From the NCBI GenBank assembly GCA_018262095.1, contig JAGTRW010000022.1:1-64000 (forward strand): a DNA stretch of 64,000 nucleotides. The letters are read 5' to 3'. The translations under genes were made by a program, and so were the position numbers. Below, piece by piece: positions 9,105 through 17,966 of the stretch; the first letter of the stretch is position 1; every line of letters starts with the position of its first letter. Source of the DNA: Pseudomonadota bacterium (GTDB lineage Bacteria > Pseudomonadota > Gammaproteobacteria > Burkholderiales > Rhodocyclaceae). Below the pieces are notes generated by a model. It was not told where the DNA came from, did no database searches, and worked only from the letters and a program-made list of their open reading frames with translations.

Positions 9105-9923
9105 CTAGTTGTTGCCGTTATCCGCATCGCGATTGGCCAGCAGCCGGCCGAGCAGATCGCGCACCACGTGAGCCTCGAAAGGTTTGTCGCAAATCCCCGA
9201 GACCCCGGCCGATTCGATCGCCGCCAGGCGCCCCATGTTGGCCTCGCTGGTCACCATGATGATCGGCACCGAAGCCTGCCAGCTCTGCTTGCGAATGAAA
9301 TCAACCAGGTCCTTGCCGTCCATTTCCGGCATGTTGTAGTCGGTGATGACCAGATCGACCATGGTCTCGGCCAGGATAGCCGCCGCCACGCTGCCGTTCT
9401 CGGCCTCGATGAAATTCATGATGCCCAGGTTTTCCAGCAGACGGCGCATGAATTTGCGCGCGCTGGAGCTGTCATCGACGAGCAGCACGCGCAACTCCTC
9501 GGCACGAAAATCGATGGCGTCGCCATGTTCCGCGGCGAGGTAGTCGATGGTGGTATCGAGCGCGCGGCTCAATTGCGCCGTGCTGAAGGGCTTCGGCAGA
9601 ATGCCGCAGACCCCGGCCTGGCGTACCGGATCGAGCGCTTGCGGGCGGGTTTCGCTGGAAACCAGGATGAACGGAAGGCCAGCCAGGTCGGGATCATCGC
9701 GCATCGCCACGACCAGATCAGTGCCCGTCATGTCGGGCAGGTAGAGTGCGCTGATCACCACGTCCGGTCGCACGTCGCGCATCGAGGCCAATGCTTCGGC
9801 CGCCGAACCGGCCAGCCGCACGCGCTCCATGCCCAATTCCTTGCAGGCCTGGGTGATGTACTTTGCCTGCATGGCCGAAGGCTCAACCAGCAAAAGGGTG
9901 GGATCGGCGAAAGCAGTGTTCAT
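9105..9923 (-). CDS. Two-receiver response regulator with degenerate first receiver
   Basis: The 272-residue protein consists of two CheY-like receiver domains and no output domain. The second (about 147-265) is canonical: acidic pair in VDDSS, phospho-acceptor Asp in LVITDYNMPEMDG, Thr in MVTSE and Lys in DKPF. The first (about 8-130) keeps the fold (LLLVEPS, LVSSE, PKPF) but has Ala59 where the phospho-acceptor Asp belongs (VVISALYLPDM). Only the second domain can be phosphorylated at the usual site. Such proteins act in phosphorelay or chemotaxis-type signalling by protein contact. No histidine kinase lies nearby, so the partner is unknown. It is a single gene facing vsr. Confidence 0.88.
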   Translation of the reverse strand: MNTAFADPTLLLVEPSAMQAKYITQACKELGMERVRLAGSAAEALASMRDVRPDVVISALYLPDMTGTDLVVAMRDDPDLAGLPFILVSSETRPQALDPVRQAGVCGILPKPFSTAQLSRALDTTIDYLAAEHGDAIDFRAEELRVLLVDDSSSARKFMRRLLENLGIMNFIEAENGSVAAAILAETMVDLVITDYNMPEMDGKDLVDFIRKQSWQASVPIIMVTSEANMGRLAAIESAGVSGICDKPFEAHVVRDLLGRLLANRDADNGNN

Positions 9924-10289
9924 GGTCCTAGCTCAGGCGAATACGATGGACGTATTGTAGCGATTATCGTGCGCAGTTCTCACTGGCAAGTCCCGAACTC
10001 GGCTTTTCAACTCTTGGTTTCAAGCTCATGGGGTTCTCCTTGGCCGGACTCTCCCGATCTCATGTGGCATAGGCCGGATGAATGAGACCCAAAGCGGCGG
10101 CACTGTGGCGAAACGACTTCGCGCGGCGCCGCTCGTGTCTACTTGAATGGCCGATTTTCCAAAAGCTGAGCGACCGCAAGGCATTTCAACAGGCGAAGAA
10201 AGTTCCTTTTCGGCGATGCCAAGGGTAGGATCGGCGCTCGCGCATTCGGTTGTTGCCGCCAAGCAACTGTCTTTTTTGACGGAGCCTTC
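9924..10289. other. Intergenic region between divergent response regulator and PPC-domain gene
   Basis: These 366 bases must carry the promoters of both divergent genes. A Shine-Dalgarno GGAG lies just before 10290. No gene or repeat was recognised. Confidence 0.4.
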
Positions 10290-10736
10290 ATGAAGTATTC
10301 TCAAGCGTCGCTCGGGCGTGTCTTTGTCGTCCGCCTCGAGGACGGCGATATTGTCCACGAATGTCTGGAGCGTTTTGCCCGTGAGCAGGCGATCCGCGCA
10401 GCGGGGCTAATCGCCCTGGGTGACGCCGACGCCGGCAGCCGGCTGATCGCCGGAACTGAAGCCGGGCGCGCCGACCCGTTGGTGTTCGTCGAGCGCGTGC
10501 TCGACGAAGCGCACGAGGTTGCCGGGGTGGGGACGATTTTCCCCGACGAAGACGGCAATCCGATTTCGCACGTTCACCTGGCGTGCGGTCGCCAGGATTC
10601 GCTCGTCGTCGGTTGCGTGCGCTCCGGCGTCAAGGTCTGGCACGTGATGGAGGTGATCGTCGTCGAATTGCTCGACTGCCACGCCGTTCGCCGGTTTGAA
10701 GCCGGGCTGCCGGGATTCAAGCTGCTCAATCCCTGA
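10290..10736 (+). CDS. PPC (DUF296) domain DNA-binding family protein
   Basis: The 148-residue protein is a single PPC/DUF296 domain. The hallmark stretch GTIFPDEDGNPISHVH sits at about 84-99, and the histidines in HVHL are the metal or trimer-centre residues of the family. Plant members are AT-hook nuclear proteins. Bacterial stand-alone PPC proteins are small trimers whose function is mostly unknown. It starts at an ATG 8 bases behind GGAG and is a single gene between a divergent response regulator and a convergent transporter. There is no basis for a more specific role. Confidence 0.85.
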   Translation: MKYSQASLGRVFVVRLEDGDIVHECLERFAREQAIRAAGLIALGDADAGSRLIAGTEAGRADPLVFVERVLDEAHEVAGVGTIFPDEDGNPISHVHLACGRQDSLVVGCVRSGVKVWHVMEVIVVELLDCHAVRRFEAGLPGFKLLNP

Positions 10737-10784
10737 TCGCGGCCCGCCTGAACCGAGCAGAAAACTGCGCTTGCCGCGAAACTC

Positions 10785-11675
10785 TTAGCGTGCTCGCCGT
10801 TCCAAGCGCCGCTGGTGGCTCGCGATGTAGATCCCGCTGGTGACGAGGATAGCGATTCCGAGCAAGGACCAATGGTCGGGAAAGTCGCCAAAGACGAAGA
10901 AGCCGATCAATGCGACCCAGATCAGTTGCGAATAGCTAAATGGCGCCAGTCGCGAGGCCGGGGCATGTTCGTAGGCCTTGATCAGGATCAGATGTCCGAA
11001 ACCACCCAATGCGCCAACGCCTAGGAATGCGGCAACATGCTCAAGGTTTTGAGGCATGGTCCAAACACCGGGCAGCGTGAAGAGCGAAAGAACCGAGCCA
11101 ACCAGTCCGGCGTAAAAGATCGAGGTGTAAGGACCTTCCAGACCGGCCAGTTTGCGCGTGAGGATCTGGTAGGTAGCAAAGGACATGGCGTTTGCCACAG
11201 GCAATAGCGCCGCCCAGGTAAAGATGCTGCTGCCGGGTCGGATGATGGTCAAGACGCCGACGAATCCACAGAAAACGGCAAGCCAGCGTGAGATCTCGAC
11301 TTTCTCTCCGAGAAAAACGACCGACATGATCGTCACCAGAACCGGCGCCAGATAGGCGATGGCAGTCGCTTCCGCCAAGGGCATGAATTTGAGCGCGCTG
11401 ACGAAAAATACTGAGCCCATGAGCAGCAACAAACCACGAATCAGTTGGGTGCCGAGCCGTTTCGTTCGAACCAGCGCAAGACCGTAACGCGGACCAAGCG
11501 CCAAAATGATCAGCAGGAGGTGAAAAGTGAAGCGCGCCCAGACGATCAAGGCAATCGGATAGAAGCGTGTCAGATATTTGGCGAGCAGATCTCCGACGGA
11601 GAAAAAAATCACCGCCACCATCACCATCAGGATGCTTCGGGAGAGCTGAGGCCTCGGCGAGGCTGCGTCAGCCAT
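10785..11675 (-). CDS. EamA/DMT-family transporter
   Basis: This 296-residue protein has about ten hydrophobic segments in two repeated halves of five, typical of the drug/metabolite transporter superfamily (EamA, formerly DUF6). The halves carry the recurrent motifs PLAEATAIAYLAPVLVTI and APASRLAPFSYSQLIWVAL. It closely resembles in design another transporter in this window (39793-40680): both have EATAIA/EAQAIS and ASxLAPF motifs, so they are paralogues. The substrate is unknown; relatives export amino acids or metabolites. It is a single gene convergent with the PPC gene. Confidence 0.9.
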   Translation of the reverse strand: MADAASPRPQLSRSILMVMVAVIFFSVGDLLAKYLTRFYPIALIVWARFTFHLLLIILALGPRYGLALVRTKRLGTQLIRGLLLLMGSVFFVSALKFMPLAEATAIAYLAPVLVTIMSVVFLGEKVEISRWLAVFCGFVGVLTIIRPGSSIFTWAALLPVANAMSFATYQILTRKLAGLEGPYTSIFYAGLVGSVLSLFTLPGVWTMPQNLEHVAAFLGVGALGGFGHLILIKAYEHAPASRLAPFSYSQLIWVALIGFFVFGDFPDHWSLLGIAILVTSGIYIASHQRRLERRAR

Positions 11676-11911
11676 GGCGGCACTGGAGAATAAGCAGCAA
11701 TTTGGCGCGCACGGCCCGATTTCCGAAGGGCGTGACGATTAAGCAGAAAGTCATTGATGGCATCAGTTGCGGGGACTCGCCGAAGTCTACTCCGTTTACC
11801 CCTGCCTCAGAGCCGCTGACGAGATGATTTGCTGCGCGACTCACTCGCCCGAGCAGCGCGCCGCCACCGGCCGCTCGAGCCATCGCCCGCAACGGCCCAC
11901 CAACGGGGCAG

Positions 11912-12904
11912 CTACTCGGTGCCCGGCGTTGAGCGCGCCAACAGGCGTGCGGCGCCGGCGAAGTTCCACAGACCGACCGGCGCGGTGTTGTCGAGCACTG
12001 CGCTCACCGCCTGGTCCATGTATTCCAGCGAGCGCACATAGCGCTGGCACAGCGACGGTTCGCCGATCATCACCAGCGGCACTGCGGCCAGTTCGTTGCC
12101 CGCCCCGGAAAGCCCTGAGACCAGTTCGTGGCCGATCAACAGCCCGGACAGGTAATCGGCAAGCGCGGCCGGCGCCAGGCGCCCGGTCAGCCCCAACGTT
12201 CGCGTGCCGAAGAGCTGATGCGAGAGCTCGCCCGGGCCGCTGCGTCGCGCGTTGGCAAGCCCCAGCTCGAACGCGGCGACGTCGGTTCCGCCTTTGACTT
12301 CGCTCGCTGCCGGCAGCAGTCGGCCGAGGATCGAATGCGCGCTCAGTACGGCGAACAGCTCGCCGGTCAGATAGGTCGCGAAACGGACGATCTTGCCGTC
12401 CTCGATCTGTACCCACTTCGAATGCGTCCCCGGCAACAAGATGCACGAGCGTTCTGACCATTGCGGGTTCTGCAAGAGCGCGCCGGCGATCTGAATTTCC
12501 TCGCCGCGCATCACGTCGGGCAATTCGCCGGGCTCGTCATACAGCACGCCCGGCGCAATCAGGATCTCTTGGCCGAGTCCGCTGGCCACGGTCGTATTCT
12601 GTTCGGCGAGCGCCTTGACCGTCGCCGGACAGCGCACATAGGGCGCCTCGCGCCAGCCCTGGGCGCTGCCGACCATGCCGCTGGCGACCACCGGAAGCTG
12701 CGGCCAGTGCCTGACCCAGTCACCGGCGATCGCGGCGAAAGCCTGTTCGAATCCGGCGCGTCCCGGCAGCGGCAGGTGCTGAATGCCGTGCGCCGAGTGA
12801 CGGGTGTCGATCACCTGGCCGTCGTGCATCAAAAAGGCGCGCAGGCTCGAAGTGCCCCAGTCGAGTGCTAGCAGTTGGGGGACGATGTCCGGGGTTGAAC
12901 TCAT
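11912..12904 (-). CDS. dgoK: 2-dehydro-3-deoxygalactonokinase
   Basis: The start at 12904 (MSSTPD) has an AGGACG Shine-Dalgarno and gives 330 residues; the open frame extends further upstream without conservation. DgoK phosphorylates 2-keto-3-deoxygalactonate in the De Ley-Doudoroff galactose/galactonate pathway. The N-terminal phosphate-1 motif LLALDWGTSSLRAFL (11-25) and the LLPGTHSKWV stretch (phosphate-2/adenosine region) are characteristic. The usual partner, 2-dehydro-3-deoxy-6-phosphogalactonate aldolase (DgoA), and the galactonate dehydratase are absent from this window. A LysR gene lies 76 bases upstream on the same strand and may regulate it or be co-transcribed. Confidence 0.9.
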   Translation of the reverse strand: MSSTPDIVPQLLALDWGTSSLRAFLMHDGQVIDTRHSAHGIQHLPLPGRAGFEQAFAAIAGDWVRHWPQLPVVASGMVGSAQGWREAPYVRCPATVKALAEQNTTVASGLGQEILIAPGVLYDEPGELPDVMRGEEIQIAGALLQNPQWSERSCILLPGTHSKWVQIEDGKIVRFATYLTGELFAVLSAHSILGRLLPAASEVKGGTDVAAFELGLANARRSGPGELSHQLFGTRTLGLTGRLAPAALADYLSGLLIGHELVSGLSGAGNELAAVPLVMIGEPSLCQRYVRSLEYMDQAVSAVLDNTAPVGLWNFAGAARLLARSTPGTE

Positions 12905-12980
12905 TGCGCAGGCGTCCTGAAAAAATTGAGGACGACAGAGTACCACCGGTCGCGGCGATCGGCGACTGGTGACACTGGCG

Positions 12981-13919
12981 TCAGTCTGGCAGCGCCGCAT
13001 CTGGCGTTGCCGGCAAGGCGAACCGCCCTTCGCCCAGACGCTGCTGAAGGAAGCGCACGCACAGGCCAAGCTTGGCCGAATCGGTCAGGCGTTCGCGGCA
13101 CACCGCCCACACGTCGGCGGGCTGACGATAAGCCGGCAGTATTTGAACCATCGTCGACGCGTCAAGGCTGGCCGCGACGTCGCGCTCGGCAACGAGCGCG
13201 ACGCCCAGGCCGGCATGCGCCCACAGAAGCGCGACTTCGGCGCTATTGGTCGACAATGGCCCGGTCACCTTGACCGCTTCGAGCCCGCCCGGCCCGTACA
13301 GCCGCCAGACGGCGAAGCTCTGGTCGCTTGCGCGCCGGGCCAGGCAGTCGTGCTGTGCGAGATCGGCCAGCGACGCGGGATGCCCTCGGCGTTCAAGGTA
13401 GGCCGGCGCGGCGCAAAGGATTCGGTGGCAAGCGAAGATTCGATGCGCGATCAGCTGCGACTCATCGACGTCGCCGAGCCGAATGTCGATATCGATCGCC
13501 TCGCCGACCAGATCGACCGGCCGGTCGACGAGCTGCAGGCTGATCTCGACCGCCGGATAACACTGGCAAAAATCGGCCAACACCGGCGCCAGGTACTTGT
13601 GGCCGAGGCGGCAATCGGCGCTGATGCGCAGCATCCCGCGCGGCTCGCAACGAGCGCCGCGCAGCGACTCGGTCAGCCCGTCGGCGGCTTCGAGGACTTT
13701 GCGCGCCCATTGATGGACCGCCTCGCCGTCTTCGCTGATCGCGACGCGCCGCGTCGTTCGTGCAAAAAGCGTGACACCCAGCGTCTTTTCGAGAATCGCC
13801 ATGCGCTTGCTGACGAACGCTGGAGACACACCGAGTTCGGCAGCGGTGGCGACGAAGCTCGATCGACGCGCTGCGGCATGGAACAAACGAAGGTCTGAAA
13901 TGAGCGGCTGATTATCCAC
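12981..13919 (-). CDS. LysR-family transcriptional regulator
   Basis: The 312-residue protein starts with GTG and has a LysR winged helix at about 5-65 (AAARRSSFVATAAELGVS then PAFVSKRMAILEKTLGV), followed by a periplasmic-binding-like effector domain with IRLGDVDES. It resembles the TtdR/DmlR-like group acting on sugar acids or dicarboxylates. It precedes dgoK on the same strand, so control of sugar-acid use is plausible. A 16-base AT-rich palindrome upstream (13941-13956) is a candidate autoregulatory site. Confidence 0.9.
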   Translation of the reverse strand: MDNQPLISDLRLFHAAARRSSFVATAAELGVSPAFVSKRMAILEKTLGVTLFARTTRRVAISEDGEAVHQWARKVLEAADGLTESLRGARCEPRGMLRISADCRLGHKYLAPVLADFCQCYPAVEISLQLVDRPVDLVGEAIDIDIRLGDVDESQLIAHRIFACHRILCAAPAYLERRGHPASLADLAQHDCLARRASDQSFAVWRLYGPGGLEAVKVTGPLSTNSAEVALLWAHAGLGVALVAERDVAASLDASTMVQILPAYRQPADVWAVCRERLTDSAKLGLCVRFLQQRLGEGRFALPATPDAALPD

Positions 13920-13940
13920 GAATCGTATATTATCTATGCC

Positions 13941-13956
13941 ATATTCTATAGATTAT
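13941..13956. promoter_or_regulatory. AT-rich palindrome, candidate LysR operator
   Basis: ATATTCTATAGATTAT is a 16-base inverted repeat with one mismatch per arm, in an AT-rich tract 21 bases upstream of the LysR start. LysR proteins often autoregulate through such sites; binding is inferred. Confidence 0.4.
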
Positions 13957-14043
13957 ATACACCTAAAGTTTTCTGGCTAAAAAAATCGCAGCGGCGCGGC
14001 CGCGAGCCCTACGGTTCAGGAAATGTCGATTCCCGCGCGGAAG

Positions 14044-14883
14044 TCAGTCGATCGCGAGCACCGATTTGATCGTCCGCACAACGCCGTTGTCGGCGTTTCC
14101 CGGCGCCAGAAATCTGGCGCGCGCCTTGAGCAGCGGATGCGCATTGGCCATGGCGAACGAATAGGCAGCCTCGTCCATCATTTCCAGGTCATTGAGGAAG
14201 TCGCCAAAAACCATCGTCTGCTCGCGGGTGACCCGCAGCGCCTGCTGAATATGGCGCAGGCCGGCCCCCTTGTTGGCCAATGGCGCCATGACGTCGAGCC
14301 AGTTGGCCCCCGAGACGACCACCTGATGGGTCGCTCGAAAACGCGAAAACACCGGGTAGACCACGCGTTCGGACGAATCGAAGGCAAAGACGGCGAGCTT
14401 GAGCAGGCTGTCTTCGATTTCGCGCAGATCGTCAACGATCTCCAGCCGGTGATAGTACTTGTCGACCTGCGCGACGAAATCGCGATCGCTGCGCTCGATG
14501 TACGCCGATCGCTTGCCGCACAGCACGACGCCGATATCCGCCCCGCTCAGCGCAAGCTCGCGCGCGACCCCGATCAGCTCGCGCGCCGCATCCCGGCTCA
14601 GGCACTCAGAACTGAGCTCGCGACCGCCGCGCACCACGTAGCTGCCGTTCTCGGCGATGAAGATCAACTGCTCGGCAATCGGCTCGAAGCGCTCGAGCAG
14701 ATTGTAGTACTGCCGACCGCTGGCCGGACAGAAGACGATTCCGCGCGCCTGCAGCTGCTCGATCAACGGCCAGAAATCGTCATGAATGGCTTGCTCGTCG
14801 TCGAGCAACGTGCCGTCCATGTCACAGGCGATCAACCTGATGTCGGGAACATGATCGAGATTTATCGGCTGCACTGCGTTCAT
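14044..14883 (-). CDS. Cof-type HAD-IIB family hydrolase
   Basis: The start at 14883 gives 279 residues; upstream codons in the open frame are not conserved in type. The HAD catalytic motif DMDGTLLD (21-28) supplies nucleophile D21 and acid/base D23. Motif II is in CPASGR, motif III Lys in LANKGAGL, and motif IV GDFLNDLEMM. The cap between motifs II and III is of the IIB (Cof) type. These enzymes dephosphorylate sugar phosphates or cofactors such as flavin or pyridoxal phosphates. The substrate cannot be told from sequence. The gene is divergent from the operon at 15071. Confidence 0.9.
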   Translation of the reverse strand: MNAVQPINLDHVPDIRLIACDMDGTLLDDEQAIHDDFWPLIEQLQARGIVFCPASGRQYYNLLERFEPIAEQLIFIAENGSYVVRGGRELSSECLSRDAARELIGVARELALSGADIGVVLCGKRSAYIERSDRDFVAQVDKYYHRLEIVDDLREIEDSLLKLAVFAFDSSERVVYPVFSRFRATHQVVVSGANWLDVMAPLANKGAGLRHIQQALRVTREQTMVFGDFLNDLEMMDEAAYSFAMANAHPLLKARARFLAPGNADNGVVRTIKSVLAID

Positions 14884-15070
14884 TTTGGCGCCCACTGATT
14901 CGGAAAAAATAACTGAAGCGCACCGAGTATCCGGGCCAGCTCGCACGCAGTCAAATCGGCATCTTTCTTGAATCGGAAGAGCGCTCTGATAATATGACAT
15001 TGGTTTTTAAGCGCGGCGACTGCGCGCAAACGGTATCGGAATAGCGAATCACTATCAGGAGGACGCCCGC
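14884..15070. promoter_or_regulatory. Divergent promoter region for HAD gene and peptidase/amidase/patatin operon
   Basis: These 187 bases separate divergent genes and should contain the promoter of the three-gene operon. An AGGAGG Shine-Dalgarno lies at about 15057-15062. No operator-like repeat is obvious. Confidence 0.4.
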
Positions 15071-17056
15071 ATGCCCCCCAAAGCCAAATCCGCACCCGCC
15101 AAAAAAACACCCGCCACCTCCCGCTCCTGGGCCAAGTTCAAGGCCACCCTCAACACGCTGCCCGACAGCATCGACCTGCGCGACTGGACCTATCACCCCA
15201 GTCTGCTGCCGGTCCCGCCGGTGCTCGTCAACTGCGCGCGCGTGCCGTTGATCCTCGACCAGGGTCAGGATGGCGCGTGTACCGGCTTCGCGCTGGCGGC
15301 AGTCGCCAACTATCTGCTGCACAATCAGGGTCAGGCGCGCCGCGCCAGCCCCCACATGCTCTACGAGATGGCGCGCCGCTATGACGAATGGCCGGGCGAA
15401 TGGTACGAGGGCTCGTCGGCGCGCGGCGCGATGAAGGGCTGGCTGCGCCATGGCGTGGCGCAGCCAGCGCTGTGGGACAGCGCGCTCAAGATGACGGCGC
15501 CGGTGGTCGAGGACGCCATGAAGTGCCCGGGCGGCGCCTACTATCGCGTAAACCATCGGCAGATCCGCGACATGCACTCGGCACTCGCCGAGGTCGGCAT
15601 CCTCTATGCCACGCTGATGGTGCACGAAGGCTGGTTCAAGCCGGGACCAAGCAAGCTCACGGTCGCCTATCAGGAGCGCGGCAAGCCCCACACGCTGACG
15701 CTGCCGATCATCACGCGCCAAGGCCGCGCCGACGCCGGCCATGCCGTAGCCATCGTCGGCTACGCGGCGCAGGGCTTCATCATCCAGAACTCCTGGGGCG
15801 CCAACTGGGGCGCCGGCGGCTTCGCGCTGCTGCCCTACGAGGACTACATGCTGCATACCACCGACGTCTGGGTGGCCCAGCTCGGCGTGCCGGTCAACGT
15901 CGATGTCTGGAGCGCCGAGGAAAAGAACAACGACACGATTTCCGAAGGTAGCGCGCGAGCATTGCCGGCACTGACGCAGGGCAGCCTGCGCCCCTACGTG
16001 ATCGACGTCGGCAATAACGGCGAACTGTCGGCGAGCGGCGACTACTGGACGACGCCGAGCGACCTCGAACGCCTGATCACGACCGACATCCCACAGGCGA
16101 CGCAAGGCTGGAAGAAACGCCGCGTCATGCTCTACCTGCACGGCGGGCTCAACGACGAGAAGTCAGCCGCCCAGCGCGTCGCCGCGCTACGCGGACCGTG
16201 CCTGGCCAACGAGATCTACCCGCTGCACGTGATGTGGGAGACCGGCTTCATGGAATCGCTCGAGAGCTATTTTGCCGACTGGTTCACCCACGCCGACAAG
16301 CTTTCGGGCAACAGCCTGCTCTCCAGCGTCGGCGAGGGCCGCGACTGGATGATCGAGCGCAGCCTGGCGGTCCCACTGCGCGCCATCTGGGGCGAAATGA
16401 AGGAAAACGCGCGGCTGGCCTCGCAGCACCACGAACAGCGCGGCGCCATGCAGTTGCTGGCCAACGACATCCGCCGCGCCGGCAAGAAAGCGGCCAACTG
16501 GGAACTGCACGTCGTCGCACACTCGGCCGGCAGCATCTTCTTCGCCTGGATGCTGCAGCACATCGTCGACCTCAAGCTGCCGCTCACGAGCGTCCAATTC
16601 CTGGCGCCGGCGGTCGATCTCGAACTCTTTCGCAACACCGTGTGGGCTGCCGCCAACGACGGCCGTTGCCCGCTGCCGATCATCTACCGGCTCTCAGAAA
16701 CGGCCGAGCGCGACGATACGGTCGGCGGCCAGCTGGTCTATGGCAAGTCGCTGCTCTATCTGGTATCGAACGCCTGCGAGAAGAAACGCGGCACGCCGAT
16801 CCTCGGCATGCAGGCCTGCCTCGACCAGGACGCGGCAATGCGCGCCGCCTACCAGCTGGCGGCGGCCGACGGGCTGCCACGCCTGATCACCGCCGGCGGC
16901 CCACGCGAGGCCGAAGGCGAGCAGCACGCATCGAGCCAGAGCATGAGCCATGGCGGCTTCGACAACGACCCGGCGACGATGAACTCGGTGCTCTACCGCA
17001 TTCTCGGCAGCACGCCGACGCGGCCGTTCTCGCGCCACGACTTGTCCTACGGCTGA
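15071..17056 (+). CDS. Papain-like C1 peptidase fused to a C-terminal alpha/beta-hydrolase (lipase-like)
   Basis: The 661-residue protein has two enzyme domains. Residues about 35-270 are a papain-type peptidase: QGQDGACTGFA with nucleophile C70, GHAVAIVGY with H224, and IIQNSWGANWG with N240, the full triad. Residues about 305-600 look like an alpha/beta-hydrolase: an oxyanion-region LHGGLND (356-362) and a nucleophile elbow AHSAG with S485. The N-terminus is a basic, Pro/Ala-rich 25-residue tail with no signal peptide. It is the first gene of an operon with an amidase (47 bases downstream) and a patatin-like protein. Fusion of a cysteine peptidase to a lipase-like domain is unusual. Protein turnover, polymer attack or toxin action are all possible; none is shown. 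Domain calls are good, the biological role is unknown. Confidence 0.8.
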   Translation: MPPKAKSAPAKKTPATSRSWAKFKATLNTLPDSIDLRDWTYHPSLLPVPPVLVNCARVPLILDQGQDGACTGFALAAVANYLLHNQGQARRASPHMLYEMARRYDEWPGEWYEGSSARGAMKGWLRHGVAQPALWDSALKMTAPVVEDAMKCPGGAYYRVNHRQIRDMHSALAEVGILYATLMVHEGWFKPGPSKLTVAYQERGKPHTLTLPIITRQGRADAGHAVAIVGYAAQGFIIQNSWGANWGAGGFALLPYEDYMLHTTDVWVAQLGVPVNVDVWSAEEKNNDTISEGSARALPALTQGSLRPYVIDVGNNGELSASGDYWTTPSDLERLITTDIPQATQGWKKRRVMLYLHGGLNDEKSAAQRVAALRGPCLANEIYPLHVMWETGFMESLESYFADWFTHADKLSGNSLLSSVGEGRDWMIERSLAVPLRAIWGEMKENARLASQHHEQRGAMQLLANDIRRAGKKAANWELHVVAHSAGSIFFAWMLQHIVDLKLPLTSVQFLAPAVDLELFRNTVWAAANDGRCPLPIIYRLSETAERDDTVGGQLVYGKSLLYLVSNACEKKRGTPILGMQACLDQDAAMRAAYQLAAADGLPRLITAGGPREAEGEQHASSQSMSHGGFDNDPATMNSVLYRILGSTPTRPFSRHDLSYG

Positions 17057-17102
17057 GGCCGGGGGCGCATCGCGGCAGTTCAACGCCATTGAGGAGACGT
17101 GC

Positions 17103-17939
17103 ATGAAAATCCACGACCATCGCCTGATCGCCGACGACGGCCATACGGTGCGCTACGTCGAAACGCCGAACCAGGGCGGCGCGCTGACGCCAGAATACCT
17201 GGTGATGCATTACACCGCCGGCAGCAGCGCCGAAAGCTCGATCGCCTGGCTGTGCAACCCGGCGGCGCGTGCTTCTGCGCATCTGGTGATCGGCCGCGAC
17301 GGCAGCATCACCCAACTCGCCGCCTTCAACCGCATCGCCTGGCACGCCGGGCAATCGCAGTGGGCCGGTCGCAGCGGCGTCAACGGCTTTTCGATCGGCA
17401 TCGAACTCGACAATGCCGGCCGACTCGAGCGCGTCGGCGAACGCTGGCGCTGCGCGGTCAGCAAGCGTGAGTATCCCGACGACGAGGTGCTGATCGCCAA
17501 CCACCAACACGACCGGCCCGGAACGATGCCCAGTGGCTGGCACGAATACAGCGAGGCGCAAATCGACGTCGCCGGCGAGGTCGGCGTGTTGCTGATGCAG
17601 AAGTACGCGCTGCGCGACGTGCTCGGCCACGAGGACATCGCGCCGGGGCGCAAGACCGACCCCGGCCCGGCCTTCCCGATGAGAAGCTTCCGCGCGCACC
17701 TGCTCGGACGTGCCGACGACGCGCTCGAACAGTATGTGACTTGCGCCGAACTCAACGTGCGCGCCGGCCCCGGCACCGAGTTCGCGACGCTGCCCGGCAG
17801 CCCGTTGCCGGCCGGCACCCGCGTCGAGCGACTCGAACAGCAGGGGCTGTGGTGGAAAGTCGACGTGCTCGATACCGTAAGCGGCGTGATGGATCTGGTT
17901 GGCTGGTGCCACAGCCGCTTCCTGACCCGCGCTGCTTGA
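17103..17939 (+). CDS. N-acetylmuramoyl-L-alanine amidase (AmpD/amidase_2 type) with SH3 domain
   Basis: The 278-residue protein carries an amidase_2 domain (about 5-195) that cleaves the lactyl-amide bond between MurNAc and L-Ala of peptidoglycan. Zinc ligands correspond to H36 (VMHYTAG), H176 and D186 (GHEDIAPGRKTDPG); E101 in SIGIELDN and K184 match catalytic positions. A bacterial SH3 domain follows at about 210-278 (ELNVRAGPG ... WWKVDV), probably for wall binding. There is no signal peptide, so it would act in the cytoplasm or need another export or lysis route. The Shine-Dalgarno GAGGAG precedes the ATG. It is the middle gene of a three-gene operon of hydrolases, 27 bases before the patatin gene. 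Confidence 0.9.
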   Translation: MKIHDHRLIADDGHTVRYVETPNQGGALTPEYLVMHYTAGSSAESSIAWLCNPAARASAHLVIGRDGSITQLAAFNRIAWHAGQSQWAGRSGVNGFSIGIELDNAGRLERVGERWRCAVSKREYPDDEVLIANHQHDRPGTMPSGWHEYSEAQIDVAGEVGVLLMQKYALRDVLGHEDIAPGRKTDPGPAFPMRSFRAHLLGRADDALEQYVTCAELNVRAGPGTEFATLPGSPLPAGTRVERLEQQGLWWKVDVLDTVSGVMDLVGWCHSRFLTRAA

Positions 17940-17966
17940 ACATTCGTCGCCACGACAGGAGTCGCC

